DNA of 64,000 nucleotides from Brevibacterium sp. HMSC07C04. GTDB lineage: Bacteria > Actinomycetota > Actinomycetes > Actinomycetales > Brevibacteriaceae. A program made the position numbers and the translations under genes. The notes below the pieces were generated by a model. It did no database searches, was not told the DNA's origin, and saw nothing but the letters and a program-made list of their open reading frames with translations. Location of the stretch: positions 1 to 64,000 of the forward strand of contig NZ_KV823255.1 in the NCBI RefSeq assembly GCF_001815905.1, in the 5' to 3' direction. Below, in pieces: positions 34,901 through 46,400 of the stretch. Position 1 is the first letter of the stretch, and each line of letters starts with the position of its first letter.

Positions 34901-37434
34901 TGATGTGCCTGTGGCAACACCTCGGAGAGCTCGCCGGGCAAGGAAGTGGGTATCCAGTCTCCGCTCATCATGATCAAGCGCACCGATTCGAGACGCGCAC
35001 GCCCGCTTTCTGGCTGCGAGCGCAGGTACTGGACGAGCATCTGAGGCTGAGCCGGAACACTATTGACCACCGACACAGCGTGGTCATCGATGAGCTGGGC
35101 CCAGCGGGCGGGGTCGCCGCGCCGGTGCGGCTCCGGCAACACGACCGCGGCCCCTGCTGCAAAGGTGCCGAAGATATCGAACACGGACAGGTCGAAGCTC
35201 AATCCGGAGAGGCCGAGCACCCGGTCTTGATGGTGTAGCTGGAATCGGTCGACTATGTCGTCGAGCGTGGCCCGAACTGCGCGATGGGACACCGCGACGC
35301 CTTTCGGACGGCCCGTTGACCCTGATGTGTAGATCACATACGCGAGCTCGTCCGGGCCGGTGTTGCGTGCCGGGACCGAGGCGGCCATGTCCGGGGCAGG
35401 GATGTGGTCGATGGGGACCACAGTGAGGGCATCGGGCCATGTGTGAGGGCCGGCGCCGTCCGTGAGCAGCACGTCGACGCCGGCATCGTCGAGAATGCTC
35501 GTCTGCCGTGTAGCCGGCTGTCGTGGATCGAGAGGCAGGTAGGGTCGTCCGGCCAGCAGTACGGCGATCACGGCCGCGATCTGTGCGGCGCCCTTGTCGA
35601 GCGCCACTGCTACTGGAACCGGCGAGTCGTGGTCTGGGATAAGGGTTGCCAGTTGGGCGGCGGCGCTGACGAGTTCCTGGTACGTCAGGGTTGTATCCGG
35701 CGCAATGATCGCCGGTGCGTCCGGGGTGCGGTGCGCGGCGGCGAGGAGTGGACTATGTACGAGCCCGGCGTCCGGTCCGGGAGCTGCGGGTGTGGTGACG
35801 CGGTTGAGGTTTTCCCGGGTGCGTAGCTGGGATTCCGGCACCGGTATGGGGCAATGCAGTTCCCATGTTTGGAGTGAAGCGGGGTTCCGTTCACTGGGTG
35901 CCTCGGTGGACGCGGGCCGGCCGGCGAGGACGTGGAGAAGCGACTCAAACCCGGCGAACATGTCCTCGATGACGCCCGCTGGATAGACGCCGTCGCGGAC
36001 ATCCCAATTGACGACGAGGCCACCGCGGTCCTCGAGCACCTGGCAGTCCAAGTGAACCTGTGGAGTCTGGCTGATGCCGTAGCGGGAGGTCGCTTCCGTC
36101 ATGAGACCGTCTGCAGTGCCCTCGGTGCGACCTGTGTCTGACTCGGTTGTGCGGGTGAGCCCGAGTGCGCTGGTGAACACGACGGGCATGAGCGCGGTCT
36201 CGGACCCGTGACGGCGACCGAGTTCACGCAGGACCTCGATGCCCGAGAACATTCGATGGTCGAGGTCGTCGGCGAGCTGATTCTGCACGGCCATGGCCCG
36301 CTCGACGTAGGTCGCAGCCGAATGATCCACGGCCAAGGGGATCACAGAGGTGAAATCGCCTACGACAGCATCGATATCAGGATGTAGGGGCAGGCGCCCC
36401 TGCAAGGTGACATTGAGGGAGAACCGGTCGTGTCGTGACCAGCGCCCGATCACTTCGGCGTAGGCGGACAGCAGTGTTCCCGAGGGAGTGAGCCCGTGGT
36501 TGCGGCCGGCTTCTCGCAGTGCAGCCCATGACTGCGGTGACAACCGCAGCGTTCGACGGGTGAAGCGAGGCTGGGAGTCCTCGACCGGGGCGGGGCCGGC
36601 GACGGGTGCGCCATCTCCAGCCGCGGGCAATTCCGGGGCCGAGGGGAGGGTATCGATGCGGTTGAGCCAGTAACTGCGGTCGCGCCTCCACTCTGGATGC
36701 TGAGGCAGTTGGCGATGAGCCAACACATAGTCGCGGAACGTGATTCTCGGCTCATCGGTGTCGACCCCGGAATAGCTTCGGTCGAGATCAGCCAGGAGCA
36801 GTTGGATGCTGACGAAGTCGGCGATGAGCATGTCGATCGACAGATGCAGGATGTCTTGATCCGGCAGCCTTGTGATCCGGAGTGTGAATAGGGGCCATTC
36901 ATGCGTGACGTACACGGTGTGATCGATTTCGGCGCGCGTTCGCGTCAGATGCGACTGGCGCGCTTCCCGATCAGCGCCACGTAGGTCCGTGACCGCAATT
37001 CTGTAGCGCGGTACCTCTGGCAGCACACGCTGTTCGCCACGCTGCAAGATGACTGCACGCAGCATCGGGTGCCGATCGATGACTGCCTGCCATGCGCGTT
37101 CGAGGCGGTCCACGTCCAGGGAGCGGAAAGAGATCTCCATGTAGCTGTGGCCCCCCACCCCACCGAGCCTGTTCCCACGCACCCGCCCGAGCAGATATGC
37201 GGCCTGCACGTCGGTCAAGGGGAAGGGCGCATGACAGGCGTCCGGCTCGGGGATGGCCTCGGGCAATGCCTGCTGGCGCAACAGCTGAATGATCTCGTCA
37301 CGTCGTGCGGAAACTTGCTCGCGTCGTTCCTGGCTCATGACACCGCGGGGCCCGCGGAACCGGAGCTTGTCGCCGTCAAGCCAGAGATGCACCCCGGCAT
37401 GTTCAAGTTCGGTAATCAGTGCGTTGGCGTTCAC
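31948..37434 (-). CDS. NRPS: TubC-dock–Cy–A(MT)–PCP–TE
   Basis: An 1828-aa synthetase organised like PchF. Order: TubC-type docking domain (1-55); Cy domain (70-520) with DMLIADFVS at 201-209 (DxxxxDxxS); A domain (560-1435) with YTSGSTGRPKG near 705, interrupted between core motifs A8 (RGHRIELAE, 963-971) and A10 (LTVNGKVDR, about 1427) by a SAM methyltransferase (VLEVGAGVGG, 1208-1217); PCP with GGDSL at 1486-1490; TE (1555-1828) with GYCMGG at 1621-1626. The specificity residues read by eye as DLFNMSLIW, close to published cysteine codes. The GTG start overlaps the stop of the upstream NRPS. The TE nucleophile position is Cys, not Ser. It probably adds and cyclises the last residue, methylates it and releases the product. 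Confidence 0.92.
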   Translation of the reverse strand: MNANALITELEHAGVHLWLDGDKLRFRGPRGVMSQERREQVSARRDEIIQLLRQQALPEAIPEPDACHAPFPLTDVQAAYLLGRVRGNRLGGVGGHSYMEISFRSLDVDRLERAWQAVIDRHPMLRAVILQRGEQRVLPEVPRYRIAVTDLRGADREARQSHLTRTRAEIDHTVYVTHEWPLFTLRITRLPDQDILHLSIDMLIADFVSIQLLLADLDRSYSGVDTDEPRITFRDYVLAHRQLPQHPEWRRDRSYWLNRIDTLPSAPELPAAGDGAPVAGPAPVEDSQPRFTRRTLRLSPQSWAALREAGRNHGLTPSGTLLSAYAEVIGRWSRHDRFSLNVTLQGRLPLHPDIDAVVGDFTSVIPLAVDHSAATYVERAMAVQNQLADDLDHRMFSGIEVLRELGRRHGSETALMPVVFTSALGLTRTTESDTGRTEGTADGLMTEATSRYGISQTPQVHLDCQVLEDRGGLVVNWDVRDGVYPAGVIEDMFAGFESLLHVLAGRPASTEAPSERNPASLQTWELHCPIPVPESQLRTRENLNRVTTPAAPGPDAGLVHSPLLAAAHRTPDAPAIIAPDTTLTYQELVSAAAQLATLIPDHDSPVPVAVALDKGAAQIAAVIAVLLAGRPYLPLDPRQPATRQTSILDDAGVDVLLTDGAGPHTWPDALTVVPIDHIPAPDMAASVPARNTGPDELAYVIYTSGSTGRPKGVAVSHRAVRATLDDIVDRFQLHHQDRVLGLSGLSFDLSVFDIFGTFAAGAAVVLPEPHRRGDPARWAQLIDDHAVSVVNSVPAQPQMLVQYLRSQPESGRARLESVRLIMMSGDWIPTSLPGELSEVLPQAHQVSLGGATEASIWSIFHPIAEVPPHWRSIPYGVPLLAHSFAVRDEHGHDQPDWVPGELWIGGDALATGYFRDPDLTAARFVTDPLSGTRMYRTGDIGRYLPGGIIEFLGREDQQVKIRGHRIELAEVETAMQAFPPVTAAAVIVDGDRSLERRLVGFYTRDHLREIAVPDQQLGADAKNAAAGILTGTDPDRLAEFADQMDRAARLSMACALRELGLFSDPVAAYSTEGLLTQSGATPANRRVVRRWLRALAADGLVTRTPEGDWTKLTPVTGQDVQDAWDSVEQAHQGLDDGAELITFLRSCAQRLADLVRGEDSALSLLFPHGDIGTAEAAYKDNIISRYVNQAVTAVMRTLADQHTGTLRVLEVGAGVGGTTADVVTALAGTRIDYLFTDLSRFFLTDAQRQFSNIPGMRYGLFDINADLAGQDVEPGGYDVILCANVLHNATSADVVIDRLRALLAPGGRLVFIETVRENTSVMMSMEFLMTFDDTTRPDFADARHGQDRIFLTRDEWLDVLRRAGGAIEVCLPDDRVMEEFGQAAFCVRFGSDVDGIQDHGLAEWLSERLPEPMVPSRLIPVDALPLTVNGKVDRTALAARVPRSQPAAIGASVAPRDDLERRLATIWAELLGLETVGRNDDFFALGGDSLLIARLAEQLRTSVPEASGITWEALIPELMSRPTIMDLAAQLRRADSPQTLRVLHGASATSDRRRVLVHDGSATLLPYRSLIASLDSDAPLLGLAPPRLDDYLARSTETLVTGLAREYAELLAGGPPVELIGYCMGGMTALELARELRHRGTHVQRLTVIDSHRVPYLVEEPGLVEYGYARLRGVDPTSVGLPADPGAVGHEVRAALDRHGLVPKGSLDTVLGSYLAAARAERISALAAQTGDTAEQLEQGLTVFTHSITGVVQWRPDPYDGPVEFLSHASDVPFLPGVVDEPTAFWRELCGASLTIHDIPGDHFSCLHEPHVDTVAAWIEHRDQQGEP

Positions 37435-40400
37435 AGCTCTCCTTCCTCGAAATCCTCAGTCCCGGCCTGCATCTGCCCACCATGTGGTCCCATCCCGGTC
37501 GCAGCCACCGCGGCGATCGTTGGGTCAGCGAAGAATTCGCGAAGGCTCAGTTCGATCCCCACCTCAGCGCGCACTCGGGCAACCATGCGGGTAGCGACGA
37601 GAGAATCGCCGCCCAGACCGAAGAAGTCAGCAACACGATCGATCCCGGTCGACCCGAGGAGCTCCTCCCAGATCCGGGCAACAGCCGACTCGACGCCGGG
37701 GCGGGGCTTGCCGGCCTCGGCGACTGGGGAACTCTCGCCTCGTATCGAGACGGGCCCCTGTGGAGACGATGCTGGTTGGGCGAGGTGGGACGCGGATGCT
37801 GCCGGTAGGCCTGGACGGGAGTCGGCCCAACCCGGATCGGCGATCGCTGAGACGAGCCGGGCATATTCGTCGAACATGGACTCGATGGTTTCGGCCGCAA
37901 TCAACCCTTCTACGGCATCCCACTGGATAACCAGCTCTCCGTCGGGAGTCTGCGAAACCTGATGGTCGAGCCAGATTTGCGGGGTTTGCGAGATGCCCCA
38001 GATCCGGTCAGGAAAGCCAGGCCCCGGATCGAGGGACATCGCCGTACCCAGCCCGAGACCACTGGTGAAGACCACTGGGGCACCGGCCACGGCACCGCGT
38101 CGGCGGGCCATTTCGCGCTGCACCCAGATTGCTGAGACCGAGCGATGCTCTAGGTCGGAGGCCAGCTGATCGCGGAGGCGAATAGCCCGTACGCCGCGCG
38201 TGTCATCCGGGCTGGTTCTGATCTCGACGAGGAGCAGCGAGGTGAAGTCACCGAGGATGCGATCGATGTGCGGGTGAACTTCCTGCCGGTCGAACAGCGT
38301 CACGTTCACGCTGAACTCTGAACTGGTGCTCCATCGGCCGAGCACTTCCGCGTAGCTGGACAACAGGACCACCGCTGGGGTGAGCCCCAACTGGCGGGCG
38401 TTCTGCAGGGCCGACTTCCAGGTCTCCGCGGGGATCCGGCGCTGCCAGCGCCGGAAACGGGGTTGCGTCACTGTGTCGGGGTCGACCAGTGTTGGCAACT
38501 GCGGTCCTGGCGGGATGCTGTCCAGACGTTCCTGCCAGTACTCTCGATCGGCGCGCAGTTGTGTGTCCGATGGTTCAACCTGAACGCGGTAGTCGCGGAA
38601 CGTCAGTTCCCTCTCGGGCAGTGAGGCACCGGGATCGCGGTAGAGTTCTTCGAGCTCGGAGAAGACGATCATCATCGACAGGCCGTCGAGGATGATGTTG
38701 TCCAGTCCTATGCCGACCCGTGTGCGCTGCTGACCGAGCTGATGGTAGGTGACCGCTTCGACCGTGAACAGCGGCCACCTGCCGGGGTCGAGCACGCGAT
38801 GCGAGAGGCGATCGCGCAGTGTGTCCAGTTCCTGGTTCACGGCCTCGGGTGTAGTGGTGGCGTCCAGTTGCGTGTGTGGCACATGCAGAACCGTCTGGTC
38901 AGATGGCAGAAACTGTTGTCGGCCGTCGGGCGTGAACACGCTACGCAACTCGGCATGGCGGCGCACGAGAGTGTTCCACGCCTGCTCGAGGCGGCTGATG
39001 TCCACCTCGGCGCCGTCGAACTCGCTGTAGTAGTAGGCACCGACTCCGCCCAGGGCGAGGTCGCTATGACGGCCGACCCAGTACGCGCGTTGCACGTCGG
39101 TGGCCTCGAACGGCTCGGTCATCTCCGCCGGGTTCGGCACGACTCGCCGCCGTCGATCCTGACGTGGGGTCCGCGTAGCGAGGCCGATGTAGAAGTCCTC
39201 GAGCACGGGGCGGGTGAAGATATCGGCGACCTGCACTCCTGTCGCCCCGGCATCGAGCAGGCGTCCGATCAACCTGGTGGCCAGGAGGGAGTCGCCCCCG
39301 AGGGCAAAGAAGCTGTCGTGAGCGTTGACCTCAGCGACAGCGAGCACGTCAGCCCATATCGCGCCGACCTGGTCTTGTGAGAGGGCAGCATCCCCGTTCG
39401 GGGACGCGTCGATGGCCGCGACTTCCTCTGGGGTCGTGAGGCCGGGAGCGGATTCAGCCGTGCGGGTCCTGACGGCAGACAGGTCGGCGTTCGGAAGTTG
39501 TTCCAACAGGCGCCGATACTCTTCGAACATGTCGTCCAGGAGTCCGGGGGCGAACAGGTCTTCAACGGCATCCCAGTGATAGAGCAAGGCTCCGGATTGT
39601 TCCATGACCTGATGGTCGAGCCACACCTGTGGGGTCTGGGATGCGCCGCCGACGAATGTGGGAAATGGTGGACGGAGCCGGTCGAGAACGTGATCGGACA
39701 GGCCCAGCGTGCTGGTGAAGACGACCGGCATCGCGGCCTCGGTCGGGCTGGTTCTTCGGGCCAGCTCTCGCTGGACCCACAACGCCGAGACACCCCGGTG
39801 ATCGAGGTCTGAGGCGAGCTGGCGTTGCAGCCGTTGTGCCGCATCGGCGAGGCTCTCCTCAGCGGTCGGGCGATGCTCCAAGAGCGTGAGACTCGTGAAA
39901 TCCCCGAGCACGCGGTCGATGTGCGGATGAACGCGGGAACGGTCGAACAGGGTCAGATTGAGCGTAAGCTCGGGCCGCGCGCTGAACGCAGAGAGCACAT
40001 GCGAATAGCAGGCCAAGAGCACCGAGGATGGCGTCACGCCGGCCTGCCGGCACCACTGCTTGACCTGGGTCCACTGCTCGGCCTCCAACCGTCCGGCACG
40101 CCGTTGGAAGACGGGCGTGTCGATCTGTGCCGGATCGACGGCAACCGGTAGGTGCGGGGCCTGTGGCAGGCTCTCCAGCCGGTCCGTCCAGTACGAGACG
40201 GATGCTTCTCGGTCTGCCGGGGAAGTGCCCGCTGCGAGGACGTAGTCACGGAAAGACACGTCAAGCTCGGGAAGCGACGTCTCCGGGTCGAGGTAGCACG
40301 CGGCGAGTTCTGTGAGGAGAAGTTGGACGCTGAACCCGTCCAGCAGCAGATAGTCGACCGCGATTCCCACACGCACTCCGTCGGGATGACGGATGAGCGC

Positions 40401-43400
40401 GGTCGCGAACGTCGGCCACGTCGACAGATCGAACGAGGAACGTGCAAGCAGCTCGTGGAGCCTGGCCGAGGCCGACTGCTCATCGTCGGCGTGGCCGATG
40501 GTCACCGGTGGAGCCGGTAGATCCTCTGGTGGGAGGATGCGCTGCTGTTCACCCTCGACGATCACCCGAAGCATGTCGTGTCGGTCGATCATGCGACGCC
40601 AGGCCTGCTGCCAGCGGTCGATGTCCACGCTCTCGGCGCTCAGTTCCAGATAGTAGGTCGTGCCGATGTTGCCCAGCGGCATCCCCGGAGCACGGCCCCG
40701 CAGATAGGCCAGCTGCACGTCGGTGAGCGGGAAAGGTTCGTGCCGCTGGGCCAGACCCGGTGCCAGCTGCAACGGGAGAGCATCTGAGACGGCCGGGCGT
40801 AGGCGCTCGGCGAAGTCGGCGAGCACCGGATGCTCGAAGAGCGCTCCGACTCCGACACCGCCGAGTGCCCTGCCCGTGCTCGGCGCGTCTCGTAGCCGAG
40901 CCACGACCCGGGTAGCGGCGAGGCTGTCGCCACCCAGGGCGAAGAAACTGTCAGATGGTGCGGGCAAGGTCGGCAGGCTGAGAACCTCCGCCCATACCGC
41001 GGCCACCTTGTCCACACGCTCGTCGGACCGACTGCTTGACTCGGGCGATGCCGGTGTCTCGGGTTCCGCGTTCGTGATCGCAAAGATCTTGGTGGCAACT
41101 GCTTCTCGGTCGAGTTTGCCATTGCCAGTCAGCGGGATGGCCGGAAGCTCGACGACAACGTCTGGGCGCATGGTGGGCGCGAGGAGACCCGCAGCATGCC
41201 GAGCGATCGCGTCCAGGTCGAGGCCGCCATCCGCGTCTCGCTCGTCATCGGCCGAGGGGGCAACAACCGCGGCGGCAATCCGGTCAGCTGTGCCCCGCAG
41301 CACCACGGCGGCGGCGCTGACAACATCGGGGTGGTCCCGCAAGGCCGCCTCGATCTCGCCGAGTTCGATACGATGCCCGCGCACCTTGACCTGGCCGTCG
41401 TCACGTCCGAGGAACTCGAGCAATCCCGCCGGCCGGTACCGGCCGAGGTCACCGGTCCGGTACCAGCGGTGGCCTCCCACGACAGGGAAGCGTTCTCGTG
41501 TTCGCTGCGGATCCCCGAAGTACCCGTCGGCAAGGCTGTCGCCTCCGATCCACAGTTCGCCGGGCACCCAGTCCGGACAGTCCCGTCCAACACCATCGAC
41601 CACCCGGAACGTTTGCCCGCCGAGCGGAGTTCCGTAGGGCACGCTCGCCCATCCGGCGATGCCGTCGGCGACCGGGTAGAAGTTCGACCAGATACCTGCT
41701 TCGGTCGCGCCGCCCATCGCGATCAGCCGTGCGCTTGGGGCAGAGTGTGCGAGGCGATCGGCCAGGTCGAGTGGCACCCAATCCCCGGACACGAAAGCGA
41801 TCCGCAGACTTGAGCTGGTGTCTGGGTGCCATGCCGCTGCGGTGACGTACATGTCGAGCAGCTGGGGCACGGTGTTCCAGACGGTCACGCCGTGGTGACG
41901 GACGAGGTCGTGCCATTCGTCAGGGTCACGCCGCTGGTGCTCCAGCGCGCAGATCACCTCCCCGCCAGCGGCGAGAAGCCCGAAGATGTCATACACCGAC
42001 AGATCGAATTCGAGCGCAGAGATCGACAGAACTCGATCAGCCTTTGTGATCCCGAACCGCGCGTTGATGTCGGCGATCGTGTTCCAGGCGGCTCGATGGC
42101 TCATCTGCACGCCTTTGGGTTCGCCGGTGGAGCCCGAGGTGAAGATCGTGTATGCCGTCTCCGAAGCCTCTGTCGGGGCAGGTTCGGGGAGCGGGTCGAG
42201 GTCGTTCAGGTCGGGCAGGCTGTTGAGGACCAACCGAGGCTGCACGGTTCGCGTGATGCGCTCGATCCTGGCGGTGGGCTGATCGACTCCGATCGGTATG
42301 TAGCTGGCGCCGGTGGCGAGCGTTCCGAGCACCGCGATGACCTGGTCTGGGCCCTTCGGCATGCTCACGGCAACGGCGTCGCCGCGTCTCACTCCGTTCT
42401 GCTGAAGATGCCGGGCCAGGCGAAGCGCCCGCTCGGCGAGCTGACCGTAGGTGAGAGATCCCGACTCGGATGCGCCAGGCAGTCCCCAGCGCAACGCGAC
42501 AGCCGCTGGTTGCTTGGCTGCCCTGGCGAAGAACTCGACATGCAAGGCATTCGCCTGTGGCGCGAGGCTGGGCACGGCATTGACGCGAGCACGGCTGTCC
42601 TGTTGCGCCGCTGGCAGTGCGACGTCTGCGGGGATCGCGTCAACGTCTGCGGAGTCGATGAACGCGTCCACGAGACCGAGGTAGGCCTCGAACATCGCCG
42701 AGACGAGTCCCTCCGGAAAGAGTCCTTCTACCGAGTCCCAGCTGAGTAGCAAGTCCCCAGCCTGCTCAACTACCTGATGATCGAGCCACACCTGCGAGGT
42801 CTGTGATGCGCCGTCGGCGTACGCTGGGAACCCGCCTGGCGCATCGTCGAGGAGCCCGCCGCCAATGCCGAGGGTGCTGGTGAACACGACCGGAAAGATG
42901 GCCTGGGTGATCCCCTCAGTCAGCGCGATCCGCTGTTGCACTTCCACTGCCGAGACACTGCGATGCTCAAGTGCCCGGGCGAGTTCATCCTGCACCTGAC
43001 GCGCGAGGTTCACGAGATCGTCCTGCCCATCAGGACGATGTGCGAGCAGCAGCAGCGAACTGAAGTCGCCGATGACGGAATCGACATCGTCGTGCACGGG
43101 CTGGCGGTCGAACAAGGTGAGGTTCAGCGTCAGCTCCGGGCGGGCGCTCCACCGCGACAGCGTCTGTGCGTAGCACGTCAGGAGGAGCGCTGAAGGTGTG
43201 AGCCCGACCAAGGCCGCTCGTTCCCGCAGGAGCCGATAACGTGCACGGGGCACCCGGTGGGCGACGCGCGCAAAGCGGGGCCGCCCGAGGGCCGCAGGGG
43301 CCGAGGCCAGCGGCAGTAGAGGAGCTGGCGGCAATTCGGGACCCACACGGTCCCAGTACGCCTCAGCGCGGGCCTTGTCATCCGGATCGACGGCGACTCC

Positions 43401-46400
43401 GGTGAGATAGTCACGGAAGGTGAGACCCAACGGCGGCAGGTCGAAGTCAGGATCGTCGTACAGATGTGCCAGTTCAGACAGAAGTGTCTTCACACTGCGC
43501 CCATCGAACACGATCGGATCCACGACGATCCCGACCCTGACACGTGCAGACGGTCCGTACTCGACGGCCATGGCAGCATAGGGCGGCTCACTGGCCAGAT
43601 CGAACGACCGCCGCCGCAAGGGTTCCAGCAGCGTTCGTGCGGCTTCAAGAGTGGGTGCGGTCAGTCGGGGAAGCTCGGTCACGGTCATCTGTTCGACCAC
43701 TTGCTGGCGTCCGTCCCGAACCGTGACTCGCAGCATGTCGTGGCGCTCTGCCAGGCGCCGCCACGCGTTCTCCCAGCGCTCATGATCGAGACGGTCACCA
43801 TCGAGCTCGAGATAGAAGTTCGCGCCGATTCCGCCCAGGACGAGCGTCTCGTCACGCCCGACGAGGTAGGCATGTTGCACGGGTGTCAACGCGAAGCGCT
43901 CGAAGCGGGCCTCAGGGTGGGCGCGAAGTACCGCGTTCTCAGAGCGCGGCCCGGCCTGCGTCGTGCGAAGAGTAGATGCGAACCCTCTCACCGTGCGGCC
44001 CCGCATCAGGCCGGATATGGTGCATTCAGCGATCGCTACGCCTCCCGGCAACGTGCAGGTGCGCAGTCGGGCCACAGAACGGGTCGCGGTGAGGCTGTCA
44101 CCGCCGAGTCGGAAGAAGTCATCATCTCGTCCCGACACAGTGATACCCAACAGCTCGGACCACACCTGTGCGATTGCCTCCTCCACCGGCCCCTGCGGTG
44201 GTTCGCCGTCGACGTCCGCTGAAAGAGCGGCCTCCTGCAGGAGAGCGGCCACCCGCTGACGGTCCACTTTGCCGTTGCTGTTCAATGGCAGGCTGGTCAC
44301 GCTCACGATGAGTTCCGGCACCATCGCCTCAGGGAGATACCTCCTGGCCCGTTCGCGAATGGCCGCGTCAAGGTCCGGCGCATGGTTTTCAGGGTCATCG
44401 ACGACGGCAAGCACGCGGATCCGCGGTCTCTTCTCCGCGTCGATGACGGTCGCGACTGCCCGCCGAACGCCGGGATACTGCTCAACCGCGGATTCGACCT
44501 CGCCGAGGTCAATGCGATTACCGGCGATCTTGACTTGGAAGTCTGTACGCCCGAGAATCTCCAACTCGCCGCTGTCTCGCCAGCGCACGAGGTCACCGGT
44601 CCGATACCAGCGGTGCCCGTCCCGCTCAACGAACTTCTGCGCAGTCAGCTCGTCGTTGTCGCGGTAGCGGCCGTGGACACCCGCCCCGCCGATCCAGAGC
44701 TCGCCCGCGGCCCAGTCTGGGCGATCACGCTCCTGTCCATCGACGACCCGCACTTTCTGATTGCGCATCGGATGCCCATATGGAATCGACCGCCACAAAG
44801 GATCGATGTCGTTGACGTCGAAGAGTACCGACTGGATCGATGCTTCGGTCGCGCCTCCGAGCACAACGCACCGACAGCCGGGGGCCAAACGCGCCAGTCG
44901 GCGGGGAAGATCCAACGCCACCCAGTCACCACCCAACATCACCAGCCGCAAGCGGGCGACCAGTCGGGCGGCGGGCGGGGACGACTCGGCGACCGTGAGC
45001 AGCATATCGAGGAGCACGGGCACGGTGTTCCAGACGGTGATCGGCGTGTCGGTCATCAGCTGCATCCACGCATCAGGGTCGGCGCGGCGGGCCTCATCTG
45101 GGAGGACGACGGTTCCACGGACGCTGAGCAATCCGAAGATGTCGACGACAGACAGGTCGAATTTCAACGCGGACACGGCAAGCACAGCATCGGTGGGGCC
45201 GACCCCATAGCGGTCATTGAGATCCTCGATGGTGTTGCTTGCCCCACGATGGGTGATCTCCACTCCCTTCGGAGTGCCTGTAGAACCGGAGGTGAACAGC
45301 ACATAGGCTGGCCCATCGGGATCAGAACGACGGGCTGCCGACAGCGGGGTGGCTTCCAGAGCATCAGCGATTCGTACGATGGCCGGGCTACCGGGCAGAT
45401 CCTCTGGAAGATGGGCGTTGGCGTCGGTGATGACGGCTACCATCGGAGTGGCGCGGTATATCGCCGTCTGTCGGGCAGGCGGCTCATCGACGCCGATCGG
45501 TACATAGGCGCCGCCGGCGGCGAGCACACCGAGAACGGCTGCCACTTGTGCGGGACCCTTCGGCAGGTTCACTGCGACCAGGTCGCCGGCTCTGATCCCG
45601 GAGGCGTCCAAAGCACCGGCCACACGCAGGGCCTGCTCACACAGACCGCCATAGCTGAGGGAGGCTGGCCCCTCGGCGGTTTCCCATGCAAGCGCAGTCG
45701 CCTCAGGACACTCGGCGGCCACCCGGAAGAAGGGCTCGTGCAGGATGTTGGCCCGTTGCGGTGCGCCGGTGTCGTTGACAGCGGAATGCCGGGCTGCCTG
45801 CGCAGGGGGCCGTAGGTCGTCAATGGGGCGTTGCCAGGCGGCGTCGTCTGCGACGAGCTGGGACAGCACATCCCGGTACGCACCGAACATCGACTCAGCC
45901 ACACCGGGGGCGAAGAAGCCCTCACGGACGTCCCAGTTCACCAGGTAGCCACCATCGAGTTCCGTGGCCTGCGCGTCGAGCCATACCTGCGGCCCCTGTG
46001 AAACGAGCCAGACCGGATCACCGAAGACCTCCCGCACGTTCGGTGCGAACAGTTCTCCCAGGTTGAGCGCACTCGTGTACACGACGGGCGCCAAGACTCG
46101 TTCTCCTCCGGCGAGGCGGGACAGATCGCGCAGCACTTCGATGCCGGGATAGGCGCGGTGATCGATCGCCGCTCGCAACTCCTGTTGTAGACGAACAGCT
46201 CTTTCGGCAAACGGCATACGGTCCGTGACGTCCGCGGCCAACAGCACTGAGCTGCTGAAATCTCCGACCAACTGTGGCACCTGGGCGTGTAACTCTGCGC
46301 GGTCGAAAAGTGGCAGGTTGAGCAGGAACTGCGGATCGGTGGCCCACCCGCCGATGGCCTCGGCAAAGGCAGTCGCCAATGCCATTGCCGGCGTCACGCC

